Source of the DNA: Spongospora subterranea f. sp. subterranea
Taxonomy: Eukaryota > Endomyxa: Phytomyxea > Phytomyxea > Plasmodiophorida
Assembly (NCBI GenBank): GCA_049724395.1
Contig: JAUGWO010000091.1
Span: forward strand, 248,001-312,000
Length of the DNA stretch: 64,000 nt
Reading direction: 5' to 3'
Below, in pieces: positions 1-11,200 of the stretch (its first letter is position 1; every line of letters begins with the position of its first letter). A program made the position numbers and the translations under genes. Below the pieces are notes generated by a model. It saw nothing but the letters and a program-made list of their open reading frames with translations. It made no database searches and was not told the origin of the DNA.

Positions 1-87
1 TCAGGAAACATCTCGGTACGATATCGATAACAATAAGATGTTTTCGGTCACTAATTAACGAAAACACGGAAAAGAATGGGATATTAC

Positions 88-960
88 TTCCTTCAACCCA
101 ATAGAATACGATTGAGGGTCGCAATTGGCGCGAAGATCGAACCGATCGATAACTTGTTCAGTTAACGAGCCACACGCGCCTTCAGCGAATATTGTCTGAG
201 ATGCGCGTAGCTCCATCCCGGGCTGATAATTATCTACAATGGAATCAGTTCCTAATTACCCCAAATTATACCCCAAACGACCTTTATGTTTTCCGTCTTT
301 CCCGATTCCGAAATCACGGGTGACTACGCCGGCAACAGCGCCTTTATCATCATAAATTACATCGCTGGCTGCGAAACCGGGATAAACATCAACACCGCTA
401 ATCGACAGCAAAAGAGTCAATATCGCCGCCAGCAGAGACACAATTGGCCCGTGTTACCATTCCATGGCTTTATCGCCAAGCCATTGTACAAGTCGCCCCA
501 GGCTGATCACGTAATTCCCAGCGTTATGCAACGCTGGCGGTATGGGAACAGGTATCGACCATGAACTATTCGGTAAATACCTGAACCGATCTTTGGTCAC
601 TTCCGTCTGTAATGGCGCCTGTACATCATTTGATCATCAGCGGACGCCCCCGATGGCCAAAACAAAAACCACGATCGGTTTGAAGTTAAATAACGTGTTT
701 GATACCTGAGTTGAGCGCCAATCCGGCAATAATTCATTGAGAGCCCGAGGATCAAACACATTGCCGGATAGAATATGGGACCCGAGTTCACCACTCTTCT
801 CAATCACACAGACGTTGAGGTCGGCGCGGCGCTGTTTGAGGCGAATGGCGGCCGAGAGACCAGCCGGGCCGGCGCCCACAATCAGGACATCAACGGCGAT
901 GGAATCGCGGGCGATGCTGGTCAGGCATCGTCTCCAGGTTCTCCTGGCCAACACCATCAT
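88..960 (-). CDS. ETFDH: Electron transfer flavoprotein-ubiquinone oxidoreductase, N-terminal part (cut by window start)
   Basis: Mitochondrial inner-membrane flavoprotein that passes electrons from ETF to ubiquinone. Four exons are visible: 960-706, 618-458, 397-282 and 251-88; the rest lies left of the window. The first exon starts with an Arg-rich, targeting-like leader, followed by the FAD-binding loop VGAGPAGLSAAIRL. Later exons give family blocks such as GNYVISLGRLVQWLG, VDVYPGFAASDV and TIFAEG, ending in FDLRANCDPQSYSIGLKE. The Fe-S and quinone-binding C-terminus is not in the window. Two adjacent Met codons start the frame at 960 and 957. The intron between exons 3 and 4 is only 30 nt and contains an in-frame stop. 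The family call rests on sequential similarity over about 230 residues. Confidence 0.9.
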
Positions 961-1433
961 GATCGTTAAGTGCGCCGTCCCTTTCTTAACAATATGACCA
1001 GGGGGATAATAGCGCCACCTCCACCCCCAATATCCAATCGGGTCAATACATTATTATCCTGGTCACTATCAATTACCCCCTTTTTTCCATTTTCACGAAT
1101 TTTCCTCAATTTATTTCAGATTGACGTGAAATTCGTGTGTGAATTATTGTCGCTGGTCCTATGGGCCATTCATATCTGGATGATGACCATGAAGAGGGGG
1201 TTCATTGTGATCACATCTCGTGTTTGGATATGGTATTAACTTGATGGGGTTCTGCCTGGTTCCATGGGGTTCAACAGATCAACAGGGAAACAGGACCCGA
1301 TCTGGATTGTTTTCGGGCGGATTCGCCGTCCCGTTATCTGGATGGATCTGGAATACGTCGATCTGGATCGGCCCGTTGGACAGGGACAAATAGGCCAAAC
1401 CGCCCCAACCAGCATTAATAACTCGACTGGACC
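961..1433. promoter_or_regulatory. Divergent intergenic region between ETF-QO and the ferric reductase
   Basis: No gene was recognised here. The stretch separates two divergent start codons, so it should hold both promoters. There is a C-rich run near 1015-1030 and pyrimidine-rich tracts near 1075-1115, but no clear TATA box. Confidence 0.4.
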
Positions 1434-4348
1434 ATGAATTGGTTAACGGGAACGGTGTCGCCCTGGGCGATACTGCTGCTGACCATAATCCTGCTCGGGA
1501 GCGGATCGGGTCAGACCTCACTCGGATCGGGGTCGTTCACCACCACCGATGGGTCATATTCGGCCAACTGGACCATGATCGACGCCAACACCATCGCGTT
1601 CACGATTAGCGCCATGACGAGTGGATGGGTCTCCATTGGCTGGTCGGTTAACCCACGAGGTATACCGGGGTCGTACACTCGTTGTCCCACAGCACATTGA
1701 TCGTAAATCTGATCGATATCACACATTGTATCATATCTGTTCGGCGATGGGAATTTTTTTTGAATTTTTGCGTTTATTGAAGTGGATCTTGGGCCGTTAT
1801 AAACATATGGGTTTAGATTCATGGAATGGATTGGTAAATGGGTATTCCATTCAGGTCACCTAAACACAGCGGCCGTTGTTGCCTGGGTTGGCAACGATGG
1901 CGCCACAACCATCATCGACGGGTTCTCGGCCACATCGCGTCGCACTCCGACCCCGGCCAACTTTATCGACAGTGTCGGGGTGACCGGGACCCAGTCCAAC
2001 GGTCGAACCAGCGTTGCGTTCCGCCACCCGATCAAGTCAATGGACGCCCAGCACGTCCCGATCATCAACGGCGACATGTACCTGGTTTGGGCATATGGCG
2101 CTACCGATGGCACATCGGCCAGCGCGTATGTCCAACACTCGACCAGTACTCGTGGGTTGGCCAAGGTCAATTTCCTGGCCAAAGGTGGCGTTACGATTGG
2201 CAACGCCATCACGATGCCAACCTATCTGTTTGGGCTGATAACCGACCCGGCATCGGGGATCAGTATCGTCACCGCCCTGGTCCTCGTCATCCTTGCCGTC
2301 GTCCTTCGCCTGTACAAACTCAAGAAGCGCTGGCGTGAGGCCATCCGACGGAAGGCGTTTCGCGGGTTTATGGGCCCGGCTGGGTTCGCCGACGGTCTAG
2401 ATCTCGTAGAGCGGTCGTCCGTTGCCCAATCAAAACGGATTTTCAACAAGGACGTGAACCCTGAACTATCCCGTAATAATATCAACGATCCGTTCCAAGT
2501 GTCGTCTGTATCTGCATCCAGCGGTCAATTCCCATTTCTGCAGAAGACGTTCGGTCCCGCTCCAATATACGATGATCCCGGTAGTGATCTTAACGACACC
2601 TCTAACGACGATCTCACCCTGAATATCGTCCCCTCTGGCGGGTTCTTTCGTGGATCGGAACCCGTTTCGTTCTCCGACAAATCATCGTCTTCCCCGCCAT
2701 TGGACGTCTACATCGTCGATCAGAAACCGATATCGAGTCCGGTGAAGAATGCGCTGGTGCGGTTCTGGCGTTTGCGCCTGTCGGGAAGTCAGCTGGCGCT
2801 AAAACACGTGATCCTGTTCGCGTCGTTCCTGGCTGTGAACGCGTTCTGGTTGGGGTTGTGGATCTGGGACGATGGCGATATCGGTATCGGGTTGGGGTAT
2901 GTGGCGACGGCCAATGCATTCTGGGTGGCGATACCAGCCACACGAAACTCGGCAATGTCGCTGATATTCGAGATCCCGATCGATCGCGCCATCACGTTCC
3001 ATCGCTGGCTAGGGCGTCTGGTCGTGGCGTCGGTCATCGCTCACGGTCTGTGGGAGATCATCCCGCAGCTGCGGGACGTCGCCGCCGTCGACGTCGTCCT
3101 GATGGACCAGACCAACCTGACCGGTGTCGTATCGGGTGTCAGCGCCCTGGTCATCCTGTTCACATCGTTCCAGTCCCTTCGTCGCCATCTCTTCCAGTTC
3201 TTCTTCTATTCCCATTTCGTGTTCATCCTGTTCTACCTGTTCATGGTGTTCCACGCCAAAGCCAATCACCCATACGTGTTCGCCGCCGTCGCCGTCTACA
3301 CCCTGGATCGTGTATTGCGACTTGCCAGAGGTGATGTTATACCATTTCGTGCCACTCAGGTCCAAACGTTACCGGGCAATGTTGTCCGTCTACGTTTCCC
3401 CAAGCGTAAATACGCTACATATACGGCCGGGCAATACGTGTTCGTCAACTTCCCGACCATTGCTCTGTTGGAATGGCACCCGTTCTCGTTATCATCAGGT
3501 AAGACCATCCCCCGTTAATCGTCGCCGTTCTCAATGGTCTGTTTGTGTTCAGGCCCTAAAGATGATCTGTGTGAGATTCACGTGAAGTCGCTAGGGAATA
3601 CGACCCGCGCGCTGTTGAACTCTATCCAGGGCAATCTAAGTGTCGTTCCGCCGTTGATACGGGTCGAAGGTATTGTTTCTGAGAAATCGGTTGGTGATTG
3701 GTCGGGGCGGAACTGACCATGGATTAGGCCCATATGGGCACCTATCGTCACGATATAAACGCTATTCCCACGTTCTACTGATCGGTGGTGGTGTTGGTAT
3801 AACGCCCTTGATCAGCATCATCAAGGACATCTATCAGCTCGAGATGAGTCTCCAGAGCAAAGCGAAACACGCTCGTTCCGCCTGGATCAAGTAGGACCCC
3901 ATTGTTCCCATGATCGTCATCTGACCCCGATATCGTCCCCAGACATGTTTATCTAGTGTGGTCGGTTCCAACCGAATTCGAATGGGCGTGGTTTGCCGAA
4001 ACTCTGGTGAAAGCGAGAGTGTTGGCGTCAGCGCCAGGTTATCCACAGATCACGATCGCCGGGCACATCACCCAACAGAAGTCGACGGCCGACCCGAGTC
4101 TGATCATTGGCCGGCCCGATCTGGAGACCATCTTCCGCTACGTCGAAGGGACCATGATGTCGGAACCCGATCCGGTCAACGCCCAACCGCCGACCGAGTC
4201 GTCACTGCGAACCGCCAGCCTGAAAGGTCGGGCGGTGGTCTACACGTGTGGGCCAAGAATCATGGTCGACGAGGCATGGGATCTGGCCCGGAAACGGACT
4301 CGAGGACAATGCCGATTCGATTTCCACCACGAAGTGTTCAATTTTTAA
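1434..4348 (+). CDS. DOMON domain-ferric reductase (NOX/FRE-type flavocytochrome)
   Basis: Predicted membrane flavocytochrome that moves electrons from NAD(P)H across a membrane. Exons: 1434-1659, 1870-3498, 3553-3669, 3728-3890, 3943-4348. Order: signal peptide (residues 1-26), a DOMON-like beta domain (about 30-220), a first membrane helix ([15 protein letters not shown]), a Ser-rich linker of about 170 residues, then the ferric-reductase helical core with [16 protein letters not shown]. The C-terminal part is a FAD/NAD module: HPFSLSSG for [15 protein letters not shown] for the nucleotide loop and YTCGPRIMV near the end. The usual DOMON Met heme ligand is not evident in this spliced form. 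The gene converges on the ATG1-type kinase, the two stop codons lying about 76 bp apart. It could be a ferric-chelate reductase or a superoxide-forming oxidase; the sequence does not decide. Confidence 0.85.
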
Positions 4349-4424
4349 ATGATGATCATATCTATCGTTGTACCAGTAATGCGTTTTTGAGCGTGAAAAT
4401 CGGATAAAAACAAATAGGGTTTTG

Positions 4425-6233
4425 TCATTTTGATTGTTGCGATTCTGATTGGTCGGATTCGACCATGGTGATACGTTGATACACACCGGCCGCGAGGCTT
4501 TGGATCAGGCGCAGATCGGATGGATCGCTGATGGCGTCGCCCAAGTAATGTAACAGGCGAAACGAGCGTTTCAGCTGCGTTGCGGTCTTGGTCGAGGGTT
4601 CCTCCATCAACTCGGCAACGCACGCCCCCCGTGCAATCTGTATGCTATGTTCGAATATTCTCTGCTCGGCGCACGAGATCGTTCGTCTCGAACTGTCTTC
4701 GAAAACATCCCTCAATCTGAGAATGTAATCGCTTAGGGCAACATCGAGGGCGATGAACGACACGGCCAGTACTTATTGGATTGAATGGTGAGGTGTTGAA
4801 TGCGTCTCGCAGACCAGTTATCGATGCGCTGATCCGATTGCGATAGTTTATCTTTGAGTCGCAGGAGCTGTCGCCCATCAACGAGAAGGGCGATGGCTTT
4901 GGCGTAGAGCGGCAATGCGATTTCGGGCTTCTTGATAGCGGCATCGGCGAGATCCCCAACAATGCTGGCCGCCTTTATCAGATCATATTCGTTCTGCTGC
5001 AAACCCTTGGGCGTACTCGAAAACCCTTGAACGGATGGGTTTATCGCCACAACTAATTTCCAGAACCGATGAGTTACACTTTTTGGTTTTCACCAGAACG
5101 ATGATGATCTACGTTGGTTGTCGGGAATTGATAACAAGCACGGGTGCGAGCAAAGGGCGTCAATTGTCAAGCGATCAGCAGGATGGCGCTGAAGAAGCCC
5201 TTTGATGACAGTTTGACAACCATCGGATATCTCCAGCGACCTTCACAACATTATCAGATTTTCGTCATGTTCTTGAAACCTGCCCTTACCTGGGAAATGT
5301 GATTTCACCGGCATCGATCTTGGCCAAGAGTTCCGTACTGCTCCGGGCATAATACGGGGGGATTCCGGTGACCATCTCGTAGAAAATGGCGCCAACCGAC
5401 CATAGATCAGCCAATCTGGGGTCGTAGGCTTGATTGCGAAGGATCTCTGGCGCCATATACTGTGGAGAACCGCATATCGTCTGTGCTAATACTTCACTAT
5501 CGATATCCCTAAAAATGAAATAATGGGCAATGAACCCACAACTAATAATTTGGTTCAGTACCTGGCGAGCCCGAAATCGGCGATTTTCAGGCGGGTACCA
5601 TTCTCCAAAAGAAGAAGATTGTGAGGTTTTAGGTCGCGATGGGCCATGTTCTTCGAGTGCAGGAAAGACAGGCCATTGGCTAGCTGGCGAAACAGGTTGA
5701 CCGCGGCGGCCTCGTGGATTGGGCGATCAAGTCGGGTCATGTATTCGGCCAAATCTTCGTTGCAGAGTTCGATAACCAGATAAATATGCCTGATAAGGAG
5801 CACGATGTATGAACATTATTATTATCGTATAAATAAAAAATTATTAAACAATAAAAATCGCCAGAGCGTTTCAAACACCCAACTGGTTTTCTTCTCAGAA
5901 ACCTCGTCAGAGACGACGCAAAATGAGCAAACAAGGCAAAACAGCATAATGTCAATCTGTTGTGAAATATAGAAATTACCTGTCTGTTTTATGAACTTCA
6001 ATAAGTTTGACAATATTGGTGTGGCTGATGGAAGTCATGATGGCGATCTCCGAATCAAGATGGGGGTGCTTTAACCGGATCTTATCAAGGTTGATGCCCT
6101 TGATGGCCACCAATTCCCCCGTGTGGATGTGGACCCCCTTCCACACGATCGCGAACGACCCCACCCCAAGCTTCGACAAGATTTCATATTCCCCAATAAA
6201 CTGAATCGGTGTGGCGACAAAATCATCGCCCAT
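4425..6233 (-). CDS. ATG1: ATG1/ULK-type protein kinase with C-terminal MIT region
   Basis: Ser/Thr kinase of the ATG1/ULK class, which starts autophagy. Exons: 6233-5980, 5789-5562, 5508-5290, 5240-5113, 5025 to about 4782, then the last exon to 4425. The kinase domain runs from the start: glycine loop [16 protein letters not shown] lysine, catalytic loop [15 protein letters not shown] and YMAPEIL, ending near [11 protein letters not shown]. About 190 helical residues follow, with MIT character ([19 protein letters not shown] and a second helical bundle). The long disordered linker of metazoan ULK1 is missing, so ULK3 is an alternative name. Joining the last two exons in phase requires a 41-nt intron. 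Conserved catalytic residues make the kinase call secure; the ATG1 assignment is inferred from kinase plus MIT order. Confidence 0.85.
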
Positions 6234-6418
6234 CCTGTCTATGTGTCCACCACAGTGGCCCTATAGAACTGCACTTATGTGGTGGACGGCAGCTCGCAAC
6301 ATAACGGATTTGCCCGATTATTGTCTAATCTCCGAGAACACCGTCAAGGAAACGACCGAGAGAACACGAGAAACCTACTCAGATTCCAAGGGACTCGGGT
6401 ACTCTGTGATGGAAAAAT

Positions 6419-7538
6419 TTATCGATTCTTTCTTCTACGACGAATCAGGTTTCGTAAAAAGTCGCGCCGATTGGAAAGGTAATCAAATCCCGATGCCAAA
6501 GTGCTGCCGACGACGCCGTATGCCATTAGCTGGACCAGTTGTGGTTCAGGAAAGTCAAACGTTATTGATGTGATACCGGCACTAATCCACAGCAATTGAG
6601 CCGCTGTATTTAGCTGAAGAAGGGTCAGGCCGTCGATGATTTTCACGTGATTCTGTAAAACTACCTTGCCAAGTAAAGATGGGCGCACCTCATGTGTAGG
6701 ATAGGACGCGACATCGAAGTAGTTTTGCAGAGAGATATTGCGGCTTATAAGAGACCGATAGCGAACGACAGCAGTTCCACAAATAAGAAGAACGTCACGT
6801 CCGACGACAAATACAACCGACCACATTGGTAAAGCCTCCATTGATACCAAAGTCAACGCCATTGTTCCTAACAGGCCACTAAACTATGAGAAATAATATT
6901 TGGACGGGTTTAAACCGGGGCAGAAAACAGTGAAAAAACTGAGTAGTTTTTTGTGAATGAAGTGTAAACAATGTAACCAGATCTTATCACGTTTACTGGA
7001 TCAACACAATCAATAAAATTTAGCTTACCGATCAGGAACTTATCGGCAAATGGATCTAAATAAGATCCAAGTAACGATTGCTGGTTAAACTTTTTGGCAA
7101 TCCATCCATCGGCGAAATCCGAGATTCCAGCCAGCACGAACCCACAAAATGCCATTCGCTGATGGCCAGTTAGCATCATATACCCAATCACAGGCGTACA
7201 CGCGATTCTACAACCTGAGGAACGGAATGATGTTAAACAAAGAAACAAATTCGCCAATGAATAACGATGAGAAAACACATTATCAACTTTCACGAATTAC
7301 TTGTAATAATGTTCGGTACGGTGAAGAACGTTGTCCTTGATTGCGAAACCGATGATGGCTCCACACGATTGTGAACTGCTGCCACACAGGCACGGTGAGG
7401 CTTCAATAGGCGTAGCAGACGCGGTCGGGAGCCGAGTGCTACACGGGGAAGCGGCAGCGAAACGGGGCGTTTCAGCGATTGAAAAGCAAACGAGAGGCCA
7501 GCGCGATATGAAATCGATGCAGGGTGCAGGGAGAACAT
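6419..7538 (-). CDS. CRLS1: Cardiolipin synthase, CDP-alcohol phosphatidyltransferase family
   Basis: Joins CDP-diacylglycerol and phosphatidylglycerol to make cardiolipin in the mitochondrial inner membrane. Exons: 7538-7301, 7214-7029, 6867-6665, 6613-6419. The first exon encodes an Arg/Ser/Ala-rich presequence-like leader before FTVPNIITS. Exon 2 carries the CDP-alcohol signature: DFADGWIAKK followed by GSYLDPFADK, with all four Asp present. The usual Ala-Arg of the motif is Ala-Lys here. Later helices match eukaryotic CRLS1, including LGK-LNTAAQLLW across the last splice. The third intron (51 nt, 6664-6614) has length divisible by three and no stop, so its retention would add 17 residues. 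The neighbour upstream is FAB1, transcribed divergently. Confidence 0.88.
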
Positions 7539-8208
7539 TGTGGAAACAATGAGCAGCGACTTGGTATGATGATCTGGTCAAGCTGCTAATCAAGTGATAG
7601 TACTGCACTCGTCCCTGCTATTGTTGGCACAGGTTGGCACCCGATCACCCTAATCGTAATTAGAATGGCGCGGCTGTAACAGTGAACCAGAGATGGCCGA
7701 CTGCCCCGCCTCTCTCCCCCCCCCCCTTGGTCGTTGGTGTTACACGATGCAGTTAGGAAGTGGTGTGGACAGTCATGACTACACCAACGACGGACTGCGC
7801 TTTAATGACGTACGGTGGGACATTGTCATCGGTTGACCAATCAAATAAACTCCACCAGGCTGTCAGTTTGGTTTTACTACCTATTCGAAAGCCCACACAT
7901 TTGGATAGGATATATCCTGATTTAAGGCAAACCTGGAAGAGAATTACTGTGATGTTGCTCGTTTCACAATGTTTCGACGTCCAGCAAATTCCGGATCTTT
8001 TCTCACAGCGTGACTCAGTTAAATATCTGGTTCGATTGTACGTACAAAAACGACCAATTCGATCCAGTGTTTTACTGTCTGGCGTTTCTGAAGACGGTTT
8101 TTTTATTATGGGCTAATCCAGTGGTCTTTTGCTGGCCGTTGATTCAATCAAAGCCGCAACCCTCTATTGAAGAGGGTGCCTTCACAGTTCAACATATAGG
8201 GCAAATAA
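7539..8208. promoter_or_regulatory. Divergent intergenic region, CRLS1 / FAB1
   Basis: A poly-C run lies at about 7717-7726. An open frame with ATGs at 7760 and 7776 could be an upstream 5' exon of FAB1, but an in-frame TAA directly precedes the ATG at 8209 and no domain is visible in it. Otherwise nothing is recognised. Confidence 0.35.
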
Positions 8209-11200
8209 ATGGTCGAGACAAATTTGATCGCGGCCTTAGCTTTGCCTCGGTTCTGGCAGCAAGACCATGAATGTGGCGCATGTACAGCGTGCGGCCAGAC
8301 GTTCTCCTTGCTTCTAAGACGAGTAAGCTGAAATTCAATGGGTACCATCACTCCCTAATGTATGGCCTTCAGCATCATTGCAGGATATGTGGATTCATAT
8401 TCTGCTCGTCTTGTAGCGGAACTGAGCTGACAGGTCCTGAAAATGGCTATCCGGGTCAGGAAAGAATTCGAACATGTTTGAATTGTTTTGCTTTCGCGCA
8501 CAACTCCAAATTGAACGCGTTGAAATACCTCTCCCACCCGCTCTTGCAGACCCTTCCAGAATGGATAGAATCGGATATCAAGTCACTGGAAAACGACCTG
8601 AATCCAAATATGAAACTGTTCATTGACAGCATGGATGCCTATGGAAACAAGCATGCCCATAGGTTATCGTCATTTCCCAACATTTCTGTAAAACCACTTC
8701 CTAGTAACAAACAGTTTCTGCACGATCTGTATAATGGCCACCTGCGACATATTCTACAACAGCTTCTAATAAGGCACGGGCATGATGACAAGACCTGGAC
8801 AGATATCATTTTCAGATTTGCCATAAAGTGCTCATGGCAGTTGCGACCCTGTAATTCAGAAATGGATCTATCGTCAATGATTCATGTAAGTCCCAAACCA
8901 TTCAATGTGCGTCATTCTTATTCGTGTCAAATAAGGTTATCGGTATAACGGAGGGGGCTCCCTCAGATAGTTTCATTCTTGATGGCATCGCCTTAACTAA
9001 TCTGAACGTGGTTCATCGTAAAATGAGAACCGAAATCCACAATCCCAAAGTCTTGCTTCTGGATTGCAACTTCCGTCAACAGCATCAGCACAATATGACT
9101 TCATTGAAGTCGTTGCTGAATTTTTCAAATAATGAAAATCATTCGCAATCTTATATTGACAAGATCTTGTCTTTGTCGCCTGACGTCGTCATTACTCGAG
9201 GTTTGAAATTTCTTGACATTGTTGTTTTACTGGTGATATTTTTACATAGATGCTATTGCGTTGGAAACTGCACGTATCTTCACTACGCACGGGATTAGTG
9301 CTATATCAGGGGTCAGCGAACAAGAGTTATCCATGTTGCAACGATGCTTGGACGTTCCAATTTTCAGTGCGATTGCTCTAATGAATCCTCTTTTGGATTT
9401 GACAAAAATCTGGGTATGACGGGTTTTCTAACGTTCAGTTTGCATTGACATTTGTTTAGAGGCAATGCGTTTCATTTAGCATTGAGCGCTTGCAACTTCC
9501 GTGTTCAAGTCGATATGCGGTATCAGATAAATCCAGCATTTACATGAAACTCGCTCTACCTGAAGAATCATCTTCGTTTTTAACACTGATTCTTAACGGA
9601 ATCGGATCCATCGATCAACTAACAATGCTGAAGTCGATAATCCATGCTGCCGTCATGAGTGCATGGAATCTCACTCTTGAAGCATCATACATTTTCGATA
9701 GCTCGGCATCCTTTATCCCGGAAACATTTGAAAAATCGCCCTCAATCTCACCTGTTGATGATAAAGGGGTCGCTTCCGTGTCTGACGTTCCGTTCGGTCC
9801 ATTATCATCTTCTCCGTTAGTCGTGGTTCATACTCCCTCCATTGAGCGTAGATCTATCATAACAGATAAGAAGGACACTACTGGATTATTTCCAAACCAG
9901 GCCTCTCCCAGTTGGCTTCCAACTGACCAGCTACTCACGTGGTCGCTCGACATTGGTCTATACTGGCTCCATAAAGAATCCGCCGCCGGGCAGAAGCACG
10001 TACCATGCTTCCGACCTCAATTCATCAGCACGATGTTCTACGACAAAACTGATGTAAGAACTGTCGGTAAAACTACACCGTTACGACACTGATCACGAGT
10101 TGCAGACGACACTAGGAGAGTTTCTCCGAGAGACATGTTTCAATGCAGGACGGCAATGTACGTGCGGTCGTAACATATTACATCACAGGTGAACATGAAC
10201 ATGAGTGGGTTGGGGCTGCAGCCATCTAACTCCTTAATCGAGGTGCTGTATTGTCCATGGGAATGGGAAGTTGGCGATCGAGGTCGATCTACTGCCGCAG
10301 ACCTTACTCCAGTCAACCAGCTCGGGTGTGGATCAGAATCAAATCATGACCTGGCTATGGTGTGCCCACTGCCGTCGACGCTCATCTCCAGTTGTTGCGA
10401 TGACCTCCCGGGCTTTGCGACTGTCTCTGACAAAGTGTGTATGCCTTCATGTGTTTTTCAAGGCTTTCGGGACGACCTTTCATATTCTCTTTCTGTTCAG
10501 ATTTTTTGAAATTTGTTTATACGACTACCGTGCACGATCGCGGCATGAGTCTTGCGGTCACCGAATACATCGAGATATGATTCGTTGTTTCGGCATGGCC
10601 AACCTTATTGCCACTGTGGAGTATTCGTTCGCCACTCCGTATGAAGTGTCGATGTCTCCCAGAATGTTGAACTCGTCCCAACCTAATCGCAGAATCGCTC
10701 ATCTGGAATTGCTACGGATCGTGTCATTATGCGATAGCTCGTTAGCCATTGCTGCTCGCTATTCTAGTAGGAACACCCCTTCCATCGTAATTGATTCTGC
10801 ATCCGACGTTTGGCGCAATAAAATCCGGAAAGACTACAACATGATACGGACGACAGCTTCCGACATAGTTAAGGACGGTGCAGGACCAACGCGAACATAC
10901 CAACTATACTTGACATTGTTCAAGCTAATGGAGGCTTGGAAAGCTCAGGTAGCGACAACTTATGGTTAATTTCCTTTTGACAACTCAACTCAGCTTCAAT
11001 TCGAATGCAAACACTTTGTCCAACCATCAGTCACAAACTCGTTCCCAAATCCCATCGCTTTGCGTTGGTTTCTAGGAGATCGTCCTATGCCCGCGTTGAT
11101 CAAGACAGGAATATGGAACGTTCCTCCGACCTTTGGAGGATGTATCATACCAATAATTCCATCTCAGGTTGGGCCAGTTCAAAATTGCATTCATCAATGC

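Noticed and set aside
1856-3365. Long antisense and alternate-frame open frames over the ferric reductase exon
   Set aside because: They overlap a frame with clear family similarity and have no domains; they are shadows of GC-rich codons.
3891-3960. Phase mismatch before the [10 protein letters not shown] block of the ferric reductase
   Set aside because: The upstream acceptor at 3941-3942 (CCCCAG) gives the correct phase and adds HVYL.
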